From assembly GCF_024807035.1 (NCBI RefSeq), contig NZ_JANUCQ010000005.1, positions 27,504 to 91,503 of the forward strand: a DNA stretch of 64,000 nucleotides, read 5' to 3'. Under the pieces are notes generated by a model. It made no database searches, was not told where the DNA came from, and was given only the letters and a program-made list of their open reading frames with translations. Below, piece after piece: positions 46,427 to 56,700 of this stretch. The DNA is from Methanococcus voltae PS (lineage in GTDB: Archaea > AGJL01 > Methanococci > Methanococcales > Methanococcaceae). The position numbers and the translations under genes are program-made. The first letter of the stretch is position 1. Every line of letters starts with the position of its first letter.

Positions 46427-47534
46427 AATTGAAATAATCAGTAAAGAATTTATGAATAAAATTCTTGAAAAAAACGATTTGACATTTGAAGAAGCTTACA
46501 AACTTTTTGGAATATTACTAGATGAAAATGAAATTAAAATAGGAGCCTATTTAACCGCTCTACAAATGAAAGGCATTACTTCGGAGGAAATTGCAGGCTT
46601 TGCAAAGGCAATGCGTGATAATGCAATAACTATGAATTTAGGGAACGTTGTAGACACTTGTGGAACAGGTGGCGATGGCTCAAAAACCATAAATGTTAGT
46701 ACGGCGGTTTCTTTGATACTGTCCTGCTTTACAAAGGTTGCAAAACACGGTAATGTATCAATAACTTCAAAAAGTGGTTCTGCAAATGTATATGAAGCTT
46801 TAAATTGTAAAATTCCTGAAACCGTAGAAGAAGCAGAATTTTTAATGGAAAAAACCAATTTTACGTTCTTGCACGCTCAAAAATATCATCCGGCTCTTAA
46901 AAAAATAATGCCCGTAAGGAATGAATTGAAGTTTAAAACGATATTCAATGTATTAGGACCTTTAGCAAATCCTGCTAGTCCGAAATATCAAATAATTGGG
47001 GTAAATTCTATTGCGTTGTGTGATAAAGTTGCAAAAGCATTGCCTAACTTACAGAACGTGGAAAGAGCGCTGGTTGTAAATGGTTACGGGAAAAGTTGCG
47101 GAAAAAATTACACTCTAGACGAACTAAATCCAAATGGAAATTCTAAAATCGTGGAATATAATAAAATTACTAACAAAAATTTTGAAGATGAATTCAAAAG
47201 TTATATCGTAAATCCCAAAGATTTTGGGCTTGAAAATTCGAAAATAATTCCCTGCAATAGTCCTGAAGAAAGTGCAAAACGTTTAAAAAATGTATTTTCA
47301 GGAAAAATAAATGAAGATAGGAATTTTATACTTATGAATGCTTCAGCGGGTTTATACGCTTGTAAAATTGCATCTAATTTCTTAGAGGGCATAGAAATTG
47401 CAAAAGAAGTGATTGATTCAAGATTGGTTTTGAAAAAAATCGAAGAAATCCAAAAAATAAATAAAATAAATAAAATTAATAAATTAAATAAACATGATGA
47501 AATTGATGAAATTGTGAATCAAAGGGGTGAATAA
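46419..47534 (+). CDS. trpD: Anthranilate phosphoribosyltransferase
   Basis: A 371-residue enzyme that joins anthranilate to PRPP. PRPP-binding DTCGTGGDGSKTINVSTA, then KHGNVSITSKSGSANVYEAL and NVLGPLANPA are intact. The C-terminal 30 residues are an extra Lys/Asn/Ile run (INKINKINKLNK) beyond the usual end, probably from repeat slippage. Starts inside trpC by eight bases and ends two bases before trpE, so tight coupling is expected. Confidence 0.96.
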   Translation: MTEIEIISKEFMNKILEKNDLTFEEAYKLFGILLDENEIKIGAYLTALQMKGITSEEIAGFAKAMRDNAITMNLGNVVDTCGTGGDGSKTINVSTAVSLILSCFTKVAKHGNVSITSKSGSANVYEALNCKIPETVEEAEFLMEKTNFTFLHAQKYHPALKKIMPVRNELKFKTIFNVLGPLANPASPKYQIIGVNSIALCDKVAKALPNLQNVERALVVNGYGKSCGKNYTLDELNPNGNSKIVEYNKITNKNFEDEFKSYIVNPKDFGLENSKIIPCNSPEESAKRLKNVFSGKINEDRNFILMNASAGLYACKIASNFLEGIEIAKEVIDSRLVLKKIEEIQKINKINKINKLNKHDEIDEIVNQRGE

Positions 47535-47536
47535 TT

Positions 47537-48967
47537 ATGAAAATTAAATTAGACTATGTAAACCCTTTGAAACTCTATGAAGTTATACGAAACGAAGGTA
47601 AATATCCTGTAATGCTTGAATCACGCTCTAAAGGTAAAACAAACGCAAGATATACGTACATTTCATATAACCCAGAATATATGTTGAGAATAAAAAATAA
47701 AACCAAAATGGATAATGAAACAATTTCAAAAGAGAGTAATCCGTTTAAATCGTTAAAAGAAATTTCAGATAATGTCGGCATTAATAATTATAATAATTAT
47801 AATAATTATAATAATAATGGTTTAAAACATACTGATGACCGATTTACGGGTGGTTATCTGGGATATATGGCTTACGATTGCATACACAACTATATTGGTG
47901 GAAAAATAGAAGAACCATCTGTATTTGGATACTATGGAAATATTTATGTTTACGACCACCGATTAAAGAAATTTTATTTTTATTCTGAAAAAAATAATTC
48001 AATTGATGAGATAAAAGAAGCTAAAAAAATTGTTGAAAAAGCCAAAAAACTTGAAATTAAAGATAAATGTCAAAAAAATAATAAAAATAATAAAAATAAC
48101 ACTAAATCTAAAAATGTTGAAATAGTCGGTTGCGATGCAAATTTTGAAGATTATGTTAAAATGGTAGAAAAAGCAAAAGAACATATATTTGAGGGTGATT
48201 TATTCCAAATAGTACCTTCTAGAGAATATTATTTAAAAAGCGAGTATTCTGCGTTTGAATTGTATAAAAATTTAAGAGAAATTAATCCAAGCCCGTATAT
48301 GTTCTTACTTGAATTTGACAAAAAAATAGTGGGGGCATCACCTGAAACTATGGCATCGGTACAGAATAACATTTTAAAAGTAAATCCAATTGCAGGAACT
48401 GCCCCAATTGGTAAAAACATATTAGAAACGGAAAAATTTGCAAAAGAGCTATTGAATGACGAAAAAGAACAAGCCGAACACATGATGCTCGTAGACCTTG
48501 CTAGAAACGACGTTAGAAAGGTTTGCAAGCCTGGAAGTGTGACTCTTGACAAGTTTTTCGATGTTGTAAAATACAGCCACGTTCAACATATCGAGAGTGA
48601 AATTAGTGGAATTTTGGATGAAAAACATAATTTCAATATGTTTGATGCGATAGAAGCTACATTCCCCGCAGGTACACTTACAGGAGCCCCCAAATTTAGA
48701 GCGATGGAAATAATCGATAAAATAGAAAAATCAAGGCGAAAAGTCTATGGTGGTGCGGTAGGTTACTTCTCAAATAGTGGAAATGCTGATTTAGCGATAG
48801 GAATCAGGATGACGGAGATTGAAAAAAACGGTATTTGTAGCGTTAGGGCAGGTGCGGGTATTGTAGCCGATTCAATACCTGAAAAAGAGTATTATGAAAC
48901 AGAAAGAAAAATGCGGGCTATGATGAAAGCTTTAGGCGTTAAATCTAGCAATAAGTCATTTGAATGA
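47537..48967 (+). CDS. trpE: Anthranilate synthase component I
   Basis: A 476-residue chorismate-using subunit. The tryptophan feedback motif is present as MLESRSKGK near residue 27, so the enzyme is likely inhibited by Trp. The catalytic part has EHMMLVDLARNDVRKVC, TFPAGTLTGAPKFRAM and GAVGYFS. Two low-complexity inserts stand out: NNYNNYNNYNNN near residue 85 and an Asn/Lys tract near 180. Ribosome site GGGGTGA. Followed by trpG. Confidence 0.96.
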   Translation: MKIKLDYVNPLKLYEVIRNEGKYPVMLESRSKGKTNARYTYISYNPEYMLRIKNKTKMDNETISKESNPFKSLKEISDNVGINNYNNYNNYNNNGLKHTDDRFTGGYLGYMAYDCIHNYIGGKIEEPSVFGYYGNIYVYDHRLKKFYFYSEKNNSIDEIKEAKKIVEKAKKLEIKDKCQKNNKNNKNNTKSKNVEIVGCDANFEDYVKMVEKAKEHIFEGDLFQIVPSREYYLKSEYSAFELYKNLREINPSPYMFLLEFDKKIVGASPETMASVQNNILKVNPIAGTAPIGKNILETEKFAKELLNDEKEQAEHMMLVDLARNDVRKVCKPGSVTLDKFFDVVKYSHVQHIESEISGILDEKHNFNMFDAIEATFPAGTLTGAPKFRAMEIIDKIEKSRRKVYGGAVGYFSNSGNADLAIGIRMTEIEKNGICSVRAGAGIVADSIPEKEYYETERKMRAMMKALGVKSSNKSFE

Positions 48968-48985
48968 TAGTAAAGGTGAAGATGT

Positions 48986-49582
48986 ATGATAGTAATAATC
49001 GATAATAAAGATTCGTTTGTATGGAATTTGGCGGACTATGCGTCATTATACGATGAAATAAAAGTAGTTCCAAACACCATTGACGTTGAAAAGTTGCTAA
49101 ATCTAAAACCTGATGGTATTATTATATCTCCTGGACCCGGAAGTCCTGAAAATGATAAAGATGTTCAAAATTGCCCTGAAATTATTCTAGAGGTGGATAT
49201 TCCGATTTTAGGCGTCTGCCTAGGTCACCAAACGATTGCAAACGTCTTTGGCGGGAAAATAGGTAAAATTCCACCGGTTCACGGTAAATCAAGCTACATA
49301 AAACACGATTGTAAAGGAATTTTCAAAGACGTCAAATTACCATTTAAAGCAGGTCGGTATCATTCATTTTCGGTCTTAAAAATGCCCGAAAACTTCCATA
49401 TTTCAGCCACTAGTGACGATGGAGTTATAATGGGGATAAGGCACAATTCAAAACCAATATTTGGTGTTCAATTTCATCCGGAGAGTATTTTAACAGAATT
49501 TGAGAAAAAAGAAGGTTTAAAAATTATTAAAAACTTTGTAGAGATTTCAAAATTTTATAAATCCCCTAAATTTAGTAAATAA
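48986..49582 (+). CDS. trpG: Anthranilate synthase component II (glutamine amidotransferase)
   Basis: A 198-residue class I amidotransferase supplying ammonia to TrpE. The catalytic triad is in ILGVCLGHQTIANVFGG (Cys), FHPES (His and Glu), with the oxyanion loop SPGPGSPEN. It is a free subunit, not fused to TrpE or TrpD. ATG follows AAAGGTGA, 18 bp after the trpE stop. Confidence 0.96.
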   Translation: MIVIIDNKDSFVWNLADYASLYDEIKVVPNTIDVEKLLNLKPDGIIISPGPGSPENDKDVQNCPEIILEVDIPILGVCLGHQTIANVFGGKIGKIPPVHGKSSYIKHDCKGIFKDVKLPFKAGRYHSFSVLKMPENFHISATSDDGVIMGIRHNSKPIFGVQFHPESILTEFEKKEGLKIIKNFVEISKFYKSPKFSK

Positions 49583-49620
49583 TCTAAAAAATAGAGGAAA
49601 TAATATAACGATGTGAAAAA

Positions 49621-50259
49621 ATGTTTTTAAAAATTTGCGGAATAAAAACTTTAGATGAATTAAGAATTGTTGAGAAATACGCAAATGCTACCGGTGTTAT
49701 AGTAGAATGCGAATCAAAACGGAAGATAGATTTGAAAACTGCGGAGAATATCGTTACTAATTCTAAAATTCCAGTTTTCACAGTATCTACATCCAAAAAT
49801 TTGGAAATTTGGAAATCAATAATTGAATCAACTTCAAAAAATTCAAATTTTAAGCCATATGTTCAAATTCATTCTGATTTGGCTTCCAAAAATGTGGAAC
49901 ATATCAAAAATGAATATGATTGCTTTATAATGAAGTCATTTAAAGTCTCCGAACGAAGTTTAAACCCTGAAAAAGACGCTGAACAACTTATTGATAAAAT
50001 TAAGGAATATAATATCGACAATATTGATAAAATACTATTGGATACAGGTAAGGGTTGCGGGAAAACTCATGACCATAGAGTTAGCGAAATTATCTCCAAA
50101 AAATTTGATGTCGTACTTGCAGGCGGTATAACTTTTGAAAACGTGAGAAAAATTGTAAATTCCGTAAAACCCGTTGGAATTGATGTTTCTAGTGGCGTTG
50201 AGTTAAACAACAGAAAAAACGAATTATTAATAAAAAAGATTTGTCATAATTTGATTTAA
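49621..50259 (+). CDS. trpF: Phosphoribosylanthranilate isomerase
   Basis: A 212-residue TIM-barrel isomerase. FLKICGIKTLDELRIV carries the catalytic Cys; the general-base Asp is in KILLDTGKGCGKTHD; the phosphate site is in LAGGITFENV and GIDVSSGVE. The N-terminal half (NSKIPVFTVSTSKNLEIWKSII) is more diverged than in most TrpF. Weak ribosome site GATGTGA. Confidence 0.93.
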   Translation: MFLKICGIKTLDELRIVEKYANATGVIVECESKRKIDLKTAENIVTNSKIPVFTVSTSKNLEIWKSIIESTSKNSNFKPYVQIHSDLASKNVEHIKNEYDCFIMKSFKVSERSLNPEKDAEQLIDKIKEYNIDNIDKILLDTGKGCGKTHDHRVSEIISKKFDVVLAGGITFENVRKIVNSVKPVGIDVSSGVELNNRKNELLIKKICHNLI

Positions 50260-50356
50260 TTAGAATTAATTAGAATTAATCGAATTTTAACTAATTAAAA
50301 ATTATAGGTTATTAAATTATGACTAAATACAGTATATGTAAAATTAAGGTGAAATT

Positions 50357-51586
50357 ATGAAATGTAATACAAAATGTGACAAAAATGGATATTTTGGGGA
50401 ATTTGGGGGTCAATATATACCTGAAGTTTTAAAACCGGCTGTTGAAGAGCTTAAAGAAGCCTATAAAGAGTTAAAAGATGACGAAGACTTTCAAAATGAG
50501 CTTGCATACTATTTAAAACATTATGCAGGACGTGAAACTCCCCTATATTATGCAAAAAACTTGACTGAAAAACTTGGTGGTGCCAAAATCTACCTAAAAA
50601 GAGAGGACTTATTGCATGGTGGTGCCCATAAAACCAATAACACTATTGGTCAAGCACTTCTTGCTAAAAAAATGGGTAAAACAAGAATAATTGCTGAGAC
50701 GGGTGCGGGTCAACATGGTGTTGGCACGTCTATGGCAGGAGCACTTTTTGGTCTCGAAACAGAGATTTTTATGGGTAGGGTAGATACAGAACGACAACAA
50801 CCTAACGTAGCACGTATGAAATTATTGGGTGCAAAAGTTACGCCAGTCGATACAGGTTCCAAAGTTTTAAAAGACGCTGTAAATGAAGCTATGAGAAATT
50901 GGACTGCTACTTTTGAAAATACTCACTATTTACTTGGCACTGTGATGGGTCCACACCCATTCCCAACTATGGTGAGAGATTTTCAGTCAGTAATTGGGAA
51001 AGAAGTTAAAAAACAAATAATGGAGCAGGAAGAAAGACTTCCTGATTATTTAGTTGCCTGTATTGGAGGGGGTAGCAATGCAATGGGTTTATTTCATCCA
51101 TTTTTAAGTAATAATATCAGTACTGGCAATGATGATGCCAAAAATGTTAAAATGATAGGAATAGAGGCTGCAGGTAAGGGGCTTAACACTAGCCTTCACG
51201 GTGCATCCATAACTAAAGGTGAAAAAGGGGTACTTCACGGTATGCTTTCGTATTTCTTACAAGACGAGGATGGACAAATAGAAGAAGCTTATAGTATTTC
51301 TGCCGGATTGGATTACCCAGGGATAGGTCCAGAGCATGCTTATTTACATAACCTTGGGCGTGTGCAGTATGCTTCAGCAACTGATAAACAGGCCTTAAAA
51401 GCATTTATGGAACTTACGAGAACCGAAGGAATTATCCCGGCTCTAGAATCGTCTCACGCGATTGCTTATGCCATTGAAAATGCAGGAAATATGGATAAGG
51501 ACGATATAATGGTAATAAACCTTTCAGGACGTGGGGATAAAGATTTAAACACAGTAATAAATGCAGTACATAAATTGGGTTGTTAA
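50357..51586 (+). CDS. trpB: Tryptophan synthase beta chain
   Basis: A 409-residue PLP enzyme of the TrpB1 type. [15 protein letters not shown] opens the protein, [13 protein letters not shown] holds the PLP lysine, and [10 protein letters not shown] binds the phosphate; a typical COMM-domain region ([17 protein letters not shown]) is complete. Ribosome site AAGGTGA. Pairs with TrpA, which starts 38 bp after it. Confidence 0.97.
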   Translation: MKCNTKCDKNGYFGEFGGQYIPEVLKPAVEELKEAYKELKDDEDFQNELAYYLKHYAGRETPLYYAKNLTEKLGGAKIYLKREDLLHGGAHKTNNTIGQALLAKKMGKTRIIAETGAGQHGVGTSMAGALFGLETEIFMGRVDTERQQPNVARMKLLGAKVTPVDTGSKVLKDAVNEAMRNWTATFENTHYLLGTVMGPHPFPTMVRDFQSVIGKEVKKQIMEQEERLPDYLVACIGGGSNAMGLFHPFLSNNISTGNDDAKNVKMIGIEAAGKGLNTSLHGASITKGEKGVLHGMLSYFLQDEDGQIEEAYSISAGLDYPGIGPEHAYLHNLGRVQYASATDKQALKAFMELTRTEGIIPALESSHAIAYAIENAGNMDKDDIMVINLSGRGDKDLNTVINAVHKLGC

Positions 51587-51623
51587 AATTAATTAAAATT
51601 AATTAAAATATCGAGGAATTTAA

Positions 51624-52478
51624 ATGAAAAACTTAGAAAATTTAGAAAAAGATTTGAAAAATGACTTAAAAAAAGATTTGAAAAAAGAAAAACCAATTTT
51701 AGTTAGTTTTTTAGTATCAGGGGACCCAAATATTGAAGCTACACTAAAATTTATGAATGCACTAGACGAATATTGCGGAGTTATAGAACTAGGTATACCA
51801 TTTAGTGACCCGATAGCAGATGGTTCAACTATTCAAGAGGCAAATGTACGTTCCTTATCAAATGGTTATAAAATACATCAATCTTTTGACGTATTACGGG
51901 AATTTAGGAAATTTTCAGATACGCCAGTTGTACTTATGACGTATTACAATCCAATATATAAAAGAGGTATTGAAAATTTTGTAATTCAAGCAAAAGAAGC
52001 AGGGGCAAATGGGCTTATAATTGTAGATTTACCCCTAGATGAAGCAGAACAGTATAGGGCAATATGTAAAAAGCATGATATGGGAACAGTATTCCTTGTA
52101 GCCCCAAATACACCTGATGAGAGGTTGATGTATTCTGATGAGGCTAGTACACTGTTTTTATACGTAATTTCGACATTTGGTATTACTGGAGCTAGGGGTT
52201 CATTTGAAAAGATGACTTTTGAATTTATAGCTCGTGCAAAAAATCTTTGCGATAAAAATAAGCTGTATGTAGGTTTTGGAATTTCAAACGGTGAACATGC
52301 TGAAAAAATAATTGAAAATGGTGCTGACGGTGTTATTGTAGGGAGTGCTTTTGTAGATATTATTAAGGAATACGGGGATTCTAATGAAACTATTTATAAA
52401 TTAAAAGAATTAGCTCGGGAATTAAGCGAAGGGATTCATAAAGGTTATGTTAAATACAATGAAAAGAATAAATATTAA
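51624..52478 (+). CDS. trpA: Tryptophan synthase alpha chain
   Basis: A 284-residue TIM-barrel subunit that splits indole-3-glycerol phosphate. The catalytic Glu and Asp are in [15 protein letters not shown]; loop 6 GITGAR and the phosphate loop [11 protein letters not shown] are normal. It has an N-terminal Lys/Asp/Leu-rich extension of about 20 residues ([14 protein letters not shown]) not usual in TrpA. Ribosome site CGAGGA. Confidence 0.96.
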   Translation: MKNLENLEKDLKNDLKKDLKKEKPILVSFLVSGDPNIEATLKFMNALDEYCGVIELGIPFSDPIADGSTIQEANVRSLSNGYKIHQSFDVLREFRKFSDTPVVLMTYYNPIYKRGIENFVIQAKEAGANGLIIVDLPLDEAEQYRAICKKHDMGTVFLVAPNTPDERLMYSDEASTLFLYVISTFGITGARGSFEKMTFEFIARAKNLCDKNKLYVGFGISNGEHAEKIIENGADGVIVGSAFVDIIKEYGDSNETIYKLKELARELSEGIHKGYVKYNEKNKY

Positions 52479-52512
52479 ATAATATAATTTATTTTAAATT
52501 TTGGGTGGAGAT

Positions 52513-52653
52513 ATGAATTTAAAAGATAATATACTTTATAAATCAATCAAATGGTTTTTTGCGGTTAAATCGGAGAAACCTAAAAATTACGATACTGAAG
52601 TAAAACCTATATTGTATGAGCAAGAGCGACGTGGTAGACGCCGTATATTATAA
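52513..52653 (+). CDS. Small basic protein downstream of trpA (46 residues)
   Basis: This short gene starts with ATG at 52513 behind a strong GGTGGAG site and begins 34 bp after trpA on the same strand, so it belongs to the trp transcript by position. The 46-residue product has an N-terminal amphipathic part (ILYKSIKWFFAVK) and a very basic end (ERRGRRRIL). It contains one Trp. No family recognised. It could be a small RNA-binding or membrane-surface protein. The following 65 bp contain an A-rich run and the end of the convergent SPFH gene. Confidence 0.55.
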   Translation: MNLKDNILYKSIKWFFAVKSEKPKNYDTEVKPILYEQERRGRRRIL

Positions 52654-52718
52654 TAAATTCTAATTTAAAAAAATAAAAAAAGAAATTATATTATTGTAGT
52701 ATTTAATTAATTATTCAT

Positions 52719-53534
52719 TTAATTCTTTTTTGAATTCAAAAAGTTTTTGGCAATGTCCATTATATTTTCAGATATTATATATTTTGAATTTTCTTTTAAA
52801 ACGCTATTTGCAACGTCAAGTGATTTATAAACTTGTGCTTCACCTTTAAAGTACATTTGTGCCGCTTCTGCAACTGTTTTTATTGCTTTAGCCTGCCCCT
52901 CAGCTTCAATTCTAATACTTTCTGCAGTACCTTGCGCCCTAAGGATTTTACTTTGCTTTTCCCCTTCAGCTTCCAAAATTGCAGCTCTTTTAAGCCTTTC
53001 AGCCTTCATTTGTTGAGTCATTGCATTTTTGATATCCGTAGGGGGGTCAATTTCTCTAAGCTCTACTTTTTCAACTTTTACCCCCCAACTGTCGGTATCT
53101 TTGTCGAGTGATTCTAAAAGTTTATTATTTATGTATTCCCTTTTGTTTAAAACTTCATCCAATTCAAGACTTCCGATAATTGCCCTAAGTGTCGTTTGTG
53201 CCAAATTTACTATTGCGTATTGATAGTTTTGAACTTCAAGAACTGCCCTATTGACGTCCATAACTCTATAGTAAATAACCGCATCGGTCGTAACTCCCGC
53301 GTTATCTCTTGTAATCATTTCTTGAGGGGGTACATCGATTACTTTTGTTCTCACATCCACCTTTATGGCATTATCGATGAAAGGAATTATTAAATTTACA
53401 CCAGGTCTTAAACTTCCTACTACTTTTCCTAATCTAAATATTAAACCCAATTCGTACTGATTAACGATTACAACGGATTTAATAATTATAAATAATATAA
53501 TTAGCCCTACTATTGGTAATAATAGCCATTCCAT
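52719..53534 (-). CDS. Stomatin/prohibitin-like SPFH-domain membrane protein
   Basis: A 271-residue protein with an N-terminal membrane helix (about residues 3-20), then the SPFH/Band 7 domain ([45 protein letters not shown]) and a helical oligomerisation part with [17 protein letters not shown] and coiled-coil repeats. Such proteins scaffold membrane domains and often accompany a NfeD-type protease; none is adjacent here. The ATG at 53532-53534 follows GAGGTTGA; a TTG three codons upstream overlaps that site. Confidence 0.93.
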   Translation of the reverse strand: MEWLLLPIVGLIILFIIIKSVVIVNQYELGLIFRLGKVVGSLRPGVNLIIPFIDNAIKVDVRTKVIDVPPQEMITRDNAGVTTDAVIYYRVMDVNRAVLEVQNYQYAIVNLAQTTLRAIIGSLELDEVLNKREYINNKLLESLDKDTDSWGVKVEKVELREIDPPTDIKNAMTQQMKAERLKRAAILEAEGEKQSKILRAQGTAESIRIEAEGQAKAIKTVAEAAQMYFKGEAQVYKSLDVANSVLKENSKYIISENIMDIAKNFLNSKKN

Positions 53535-53781
53535 ATATTTCAACCTCTAAATAATAGTTAAATAATTATTCTGTATTTATTTATGTAAAATATATTATTT
53601 ATTTGATTTATTTGATTTATTTATGATATTATCTATATTCTTAATTATATTAATATGCAAGTATGTAATTTAAATAATTGTTGATAAAAACAAGAAATAA
53701 TCAAAATTGCAATATAAATCTATTTTAAAAAATAATAAAAAAAAAGAAAAAGAATTAATTTAAGAATTAATTCTTAATTAT

Positions 53782-56700
53782 TTAATTAATCTTTTTAGCT
53801 TTTCCATCTACCCATTGAACTAAAATAGGTTCTTCAGGAACTTCGCTAAGTGATTTAAAGTATTCTACGGCAGCTTGTGTACCGAATCTATCTGAACCTG
53901 CAAGTAATACAACGTTGTATTCGGTTACTAAACCAGTTCCTTCTGATTTAATAGTCATCATTTGTATTACACCTTTATTTTCTCCAGGGTTTGAATTTGT
54001 AATTGACACTGGGAATTGGTTCATATATGCTTTTGTTAATGCGTTTGCCAAAGGACCACCAACGATAATTGTATCGCCGTCTATTTTAATGTCTTTTGAG
54101 TATGCAGTAACCGAGCTTTTTAATGATTTTGCATAGTTTTTATCCAAGTTCGCATAAACTATTTTTGAACCTGAAATCATGCTACTTGTCGTAATTGAAT
54201 CTGAGGTGTAGTGACCACCGCCTCCACTACTTCTACGTGGACTTGAGGTAGTAGGTAATACTTTTTGCAATTCAATGTCAACTTCAGGGTCTTTTAATAA
54301 TGTTAATTCTAATATTTTACCATTATCGTTAGATATTACTCTATACCAACCCATTTTTGATTTGGTGGTTGTTATAGTAGTTTCTGTACCATTGTTAACG
54401 GTGATACTGCTTAATGAAAAGTCACCTAATGGTATTCTGAATATTACATATCCTTTTTTAGCGGTATCTTTTGCAATAAATTTAAGGTTTGCTGAAACCA
54501 CGTTTGAAGTTGTTGTCATTTCTGATGTAACGTTTGTAACGTTAAATCCATTTTTCAATAATGCTCCCTGCTCTAAAGACTCTTTAATTTTATTTAATGA
54601 GTTTTGAGCTTCAGTGGAAGTCATTAATTTCACATTTAACTCTTTAGCTTTTTCATTAGCTTGTTGGAGTTTCGTTTTTAATTCTAATGAGATGTTTGTC
54701 GAAACATTTTCCATTACTGGAATTTGTAATGATTCGTTACTGAATTCTAGAGATGTGATATTGTAACCGTCGTGTTCTTCGGTTGTTATGTTACTAATAT
54801 TTATTTCGTCCCAAACATCGGAACTAATGCTAATGTTTTCTAATGCTTTTTTAACTGTATCATTAGTTAATAATTTAACTGAGAAGTTATATTCTTCTGA
54901 TATTTTCTTATTTCCTAATGTATCTTTAGCATTTATTGTAAATAAGTAAGTACCGTTTTGTAATCCATCCATTTTGTTGGTTTCATAAATATTATTTCCA
55001 ATACTATTCATTGATATAGTATTTTCCTGTGTTTTATCCGCTGTTGCGAGTGTAGCATTAACTATATCTATGTTATCGTCAGTGACTGTAGCTTTAATGA
55101 TTATGGCAGCATTATCGATGTAAACGTAGCCTTTTACAGGTCTTACATCACTAATTGTAGGTGCTGTTGTATCCACTGAGAAACTACTTGAATCACTAGT
55201 ATTGGAGTTTCCAGCGTTATCGTATGCAGTTATTGTGTATGTGTATGTACCATCTTCTAAGGTATCTATAGGAATACTTTCATAGGTATTTGTTTCACCT
55301 ACTGGATTCAATGCTAAGATGGTTTCGCTTGAATTTTCTGCAACTATGGTTGTAATAACATTTTTAATTCCATTTGCATCTTTTACTGTTGCATTTATTG
55401 TAAATCCATCATTTACTACTTTACCTTCGATAGGTTTAATATCGGTAACGCTAGGATTTGTTAAATCTATTTTAAAGTGAACTGCTGATGAAGTAGCCGT
55501 GTTATTATACATGCTTTTAGCACGTGCAATTACTGTATAGTTACCTTCTGGCAATTCAACTGATGATGTATATCCAGTGAAGTCAGTAGTTTCGCCGTCT
55601 TTAACTAAGTCAATAGGTTCGATAGCGTTTAAAGGACTACCAGTTACGTTACTATAAACTGTTGCGTTTATTGTTGCACCTTCTTCACCAGTTACATTTA
55701 TTAATATAGGTGCCGTTGAATCATTGAATAATGAACCAGTTGTAGGTTTTGTAATTTCAACTACCGGAAGTGTTGCATTTACATTAAATACAATTCCGTC
55801 GTTGTTAAATTTATTTCCATATATATCTATTGCAGTTATTTTTAAAGTGTATTCTCCAGTTTTTAAATTGGAAACACTTCCTGTATGTAAATTTACATTA
55901 TTTGGGTCTTCATTTAAATCTAATGTAATTGGATTTAATGAATTTGTTGAATTTATTAATGATATATTAACTGTTGAATTTTCATTAACTTTTACTTGTA
56001 TGTTTGTTGTACTACCAACAGTCGCACCAGCACTTGGTTTTGTACTTACAATTTCAGGTGCTGTTGCATCTACTGTGAATGTAGCTGTTGTATTTGCAGT
56101 ATTTCCTGCTAAATCTGTAGCTATAATGATGTATTTGTATTTACCAGTTGTTTTATTTAATGAGTCATTTTCATATAAATCAGATGTACCAACTTGTGAT
56201 AATATTATTTCAGTTTCTGAATCGTTAAGTTTCGCTATAACTGAATCAAGGTTGGTGTCAGTTACTGTTGCGTTTATTTTAAATTTACTAGGCACTATTG
56301 AATTAGTTCCAGGTTTAGCGTTTGTAATTGCAGGATTATCGACATCTAATTTAAAGCTAACTGAATTTGATGTAGCGGAGTTTCCTGCTTTATCTGTTAC
56401 AGTTACAGTGTATGTGTAGTCACCAGTCGGGAAAACGTCAATAATGTCACTTTCATACTTACTTGAGGTAGTATTGAACCTTAAACTTATACCTGTGGTT
56501 GAACTATCAATTGTTTTTGTGAGTGTAGCTATAGCTGTATCCACATTTGTTTCTGTAACTGTAGCGCCTATTTTAAAGTTATTAGGTATTACAACTCCTG
56601 CGTTAGGTGTTGTGCTTACAACTACAGGTGCTGTTGCATCTACTGTGAATGTAGCAGTTGATGTTGCGTTATTTCCTACTGAATCTATTGCAATAATTGT

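Noticed and set aside
55724..56419. 231-residue plus-strand ORF inside the giant surface-protein gene
   Set aside because: Open because of the repeated codons of the opposite strand; no start signal and only repeat-derived hydrophobic sequence.
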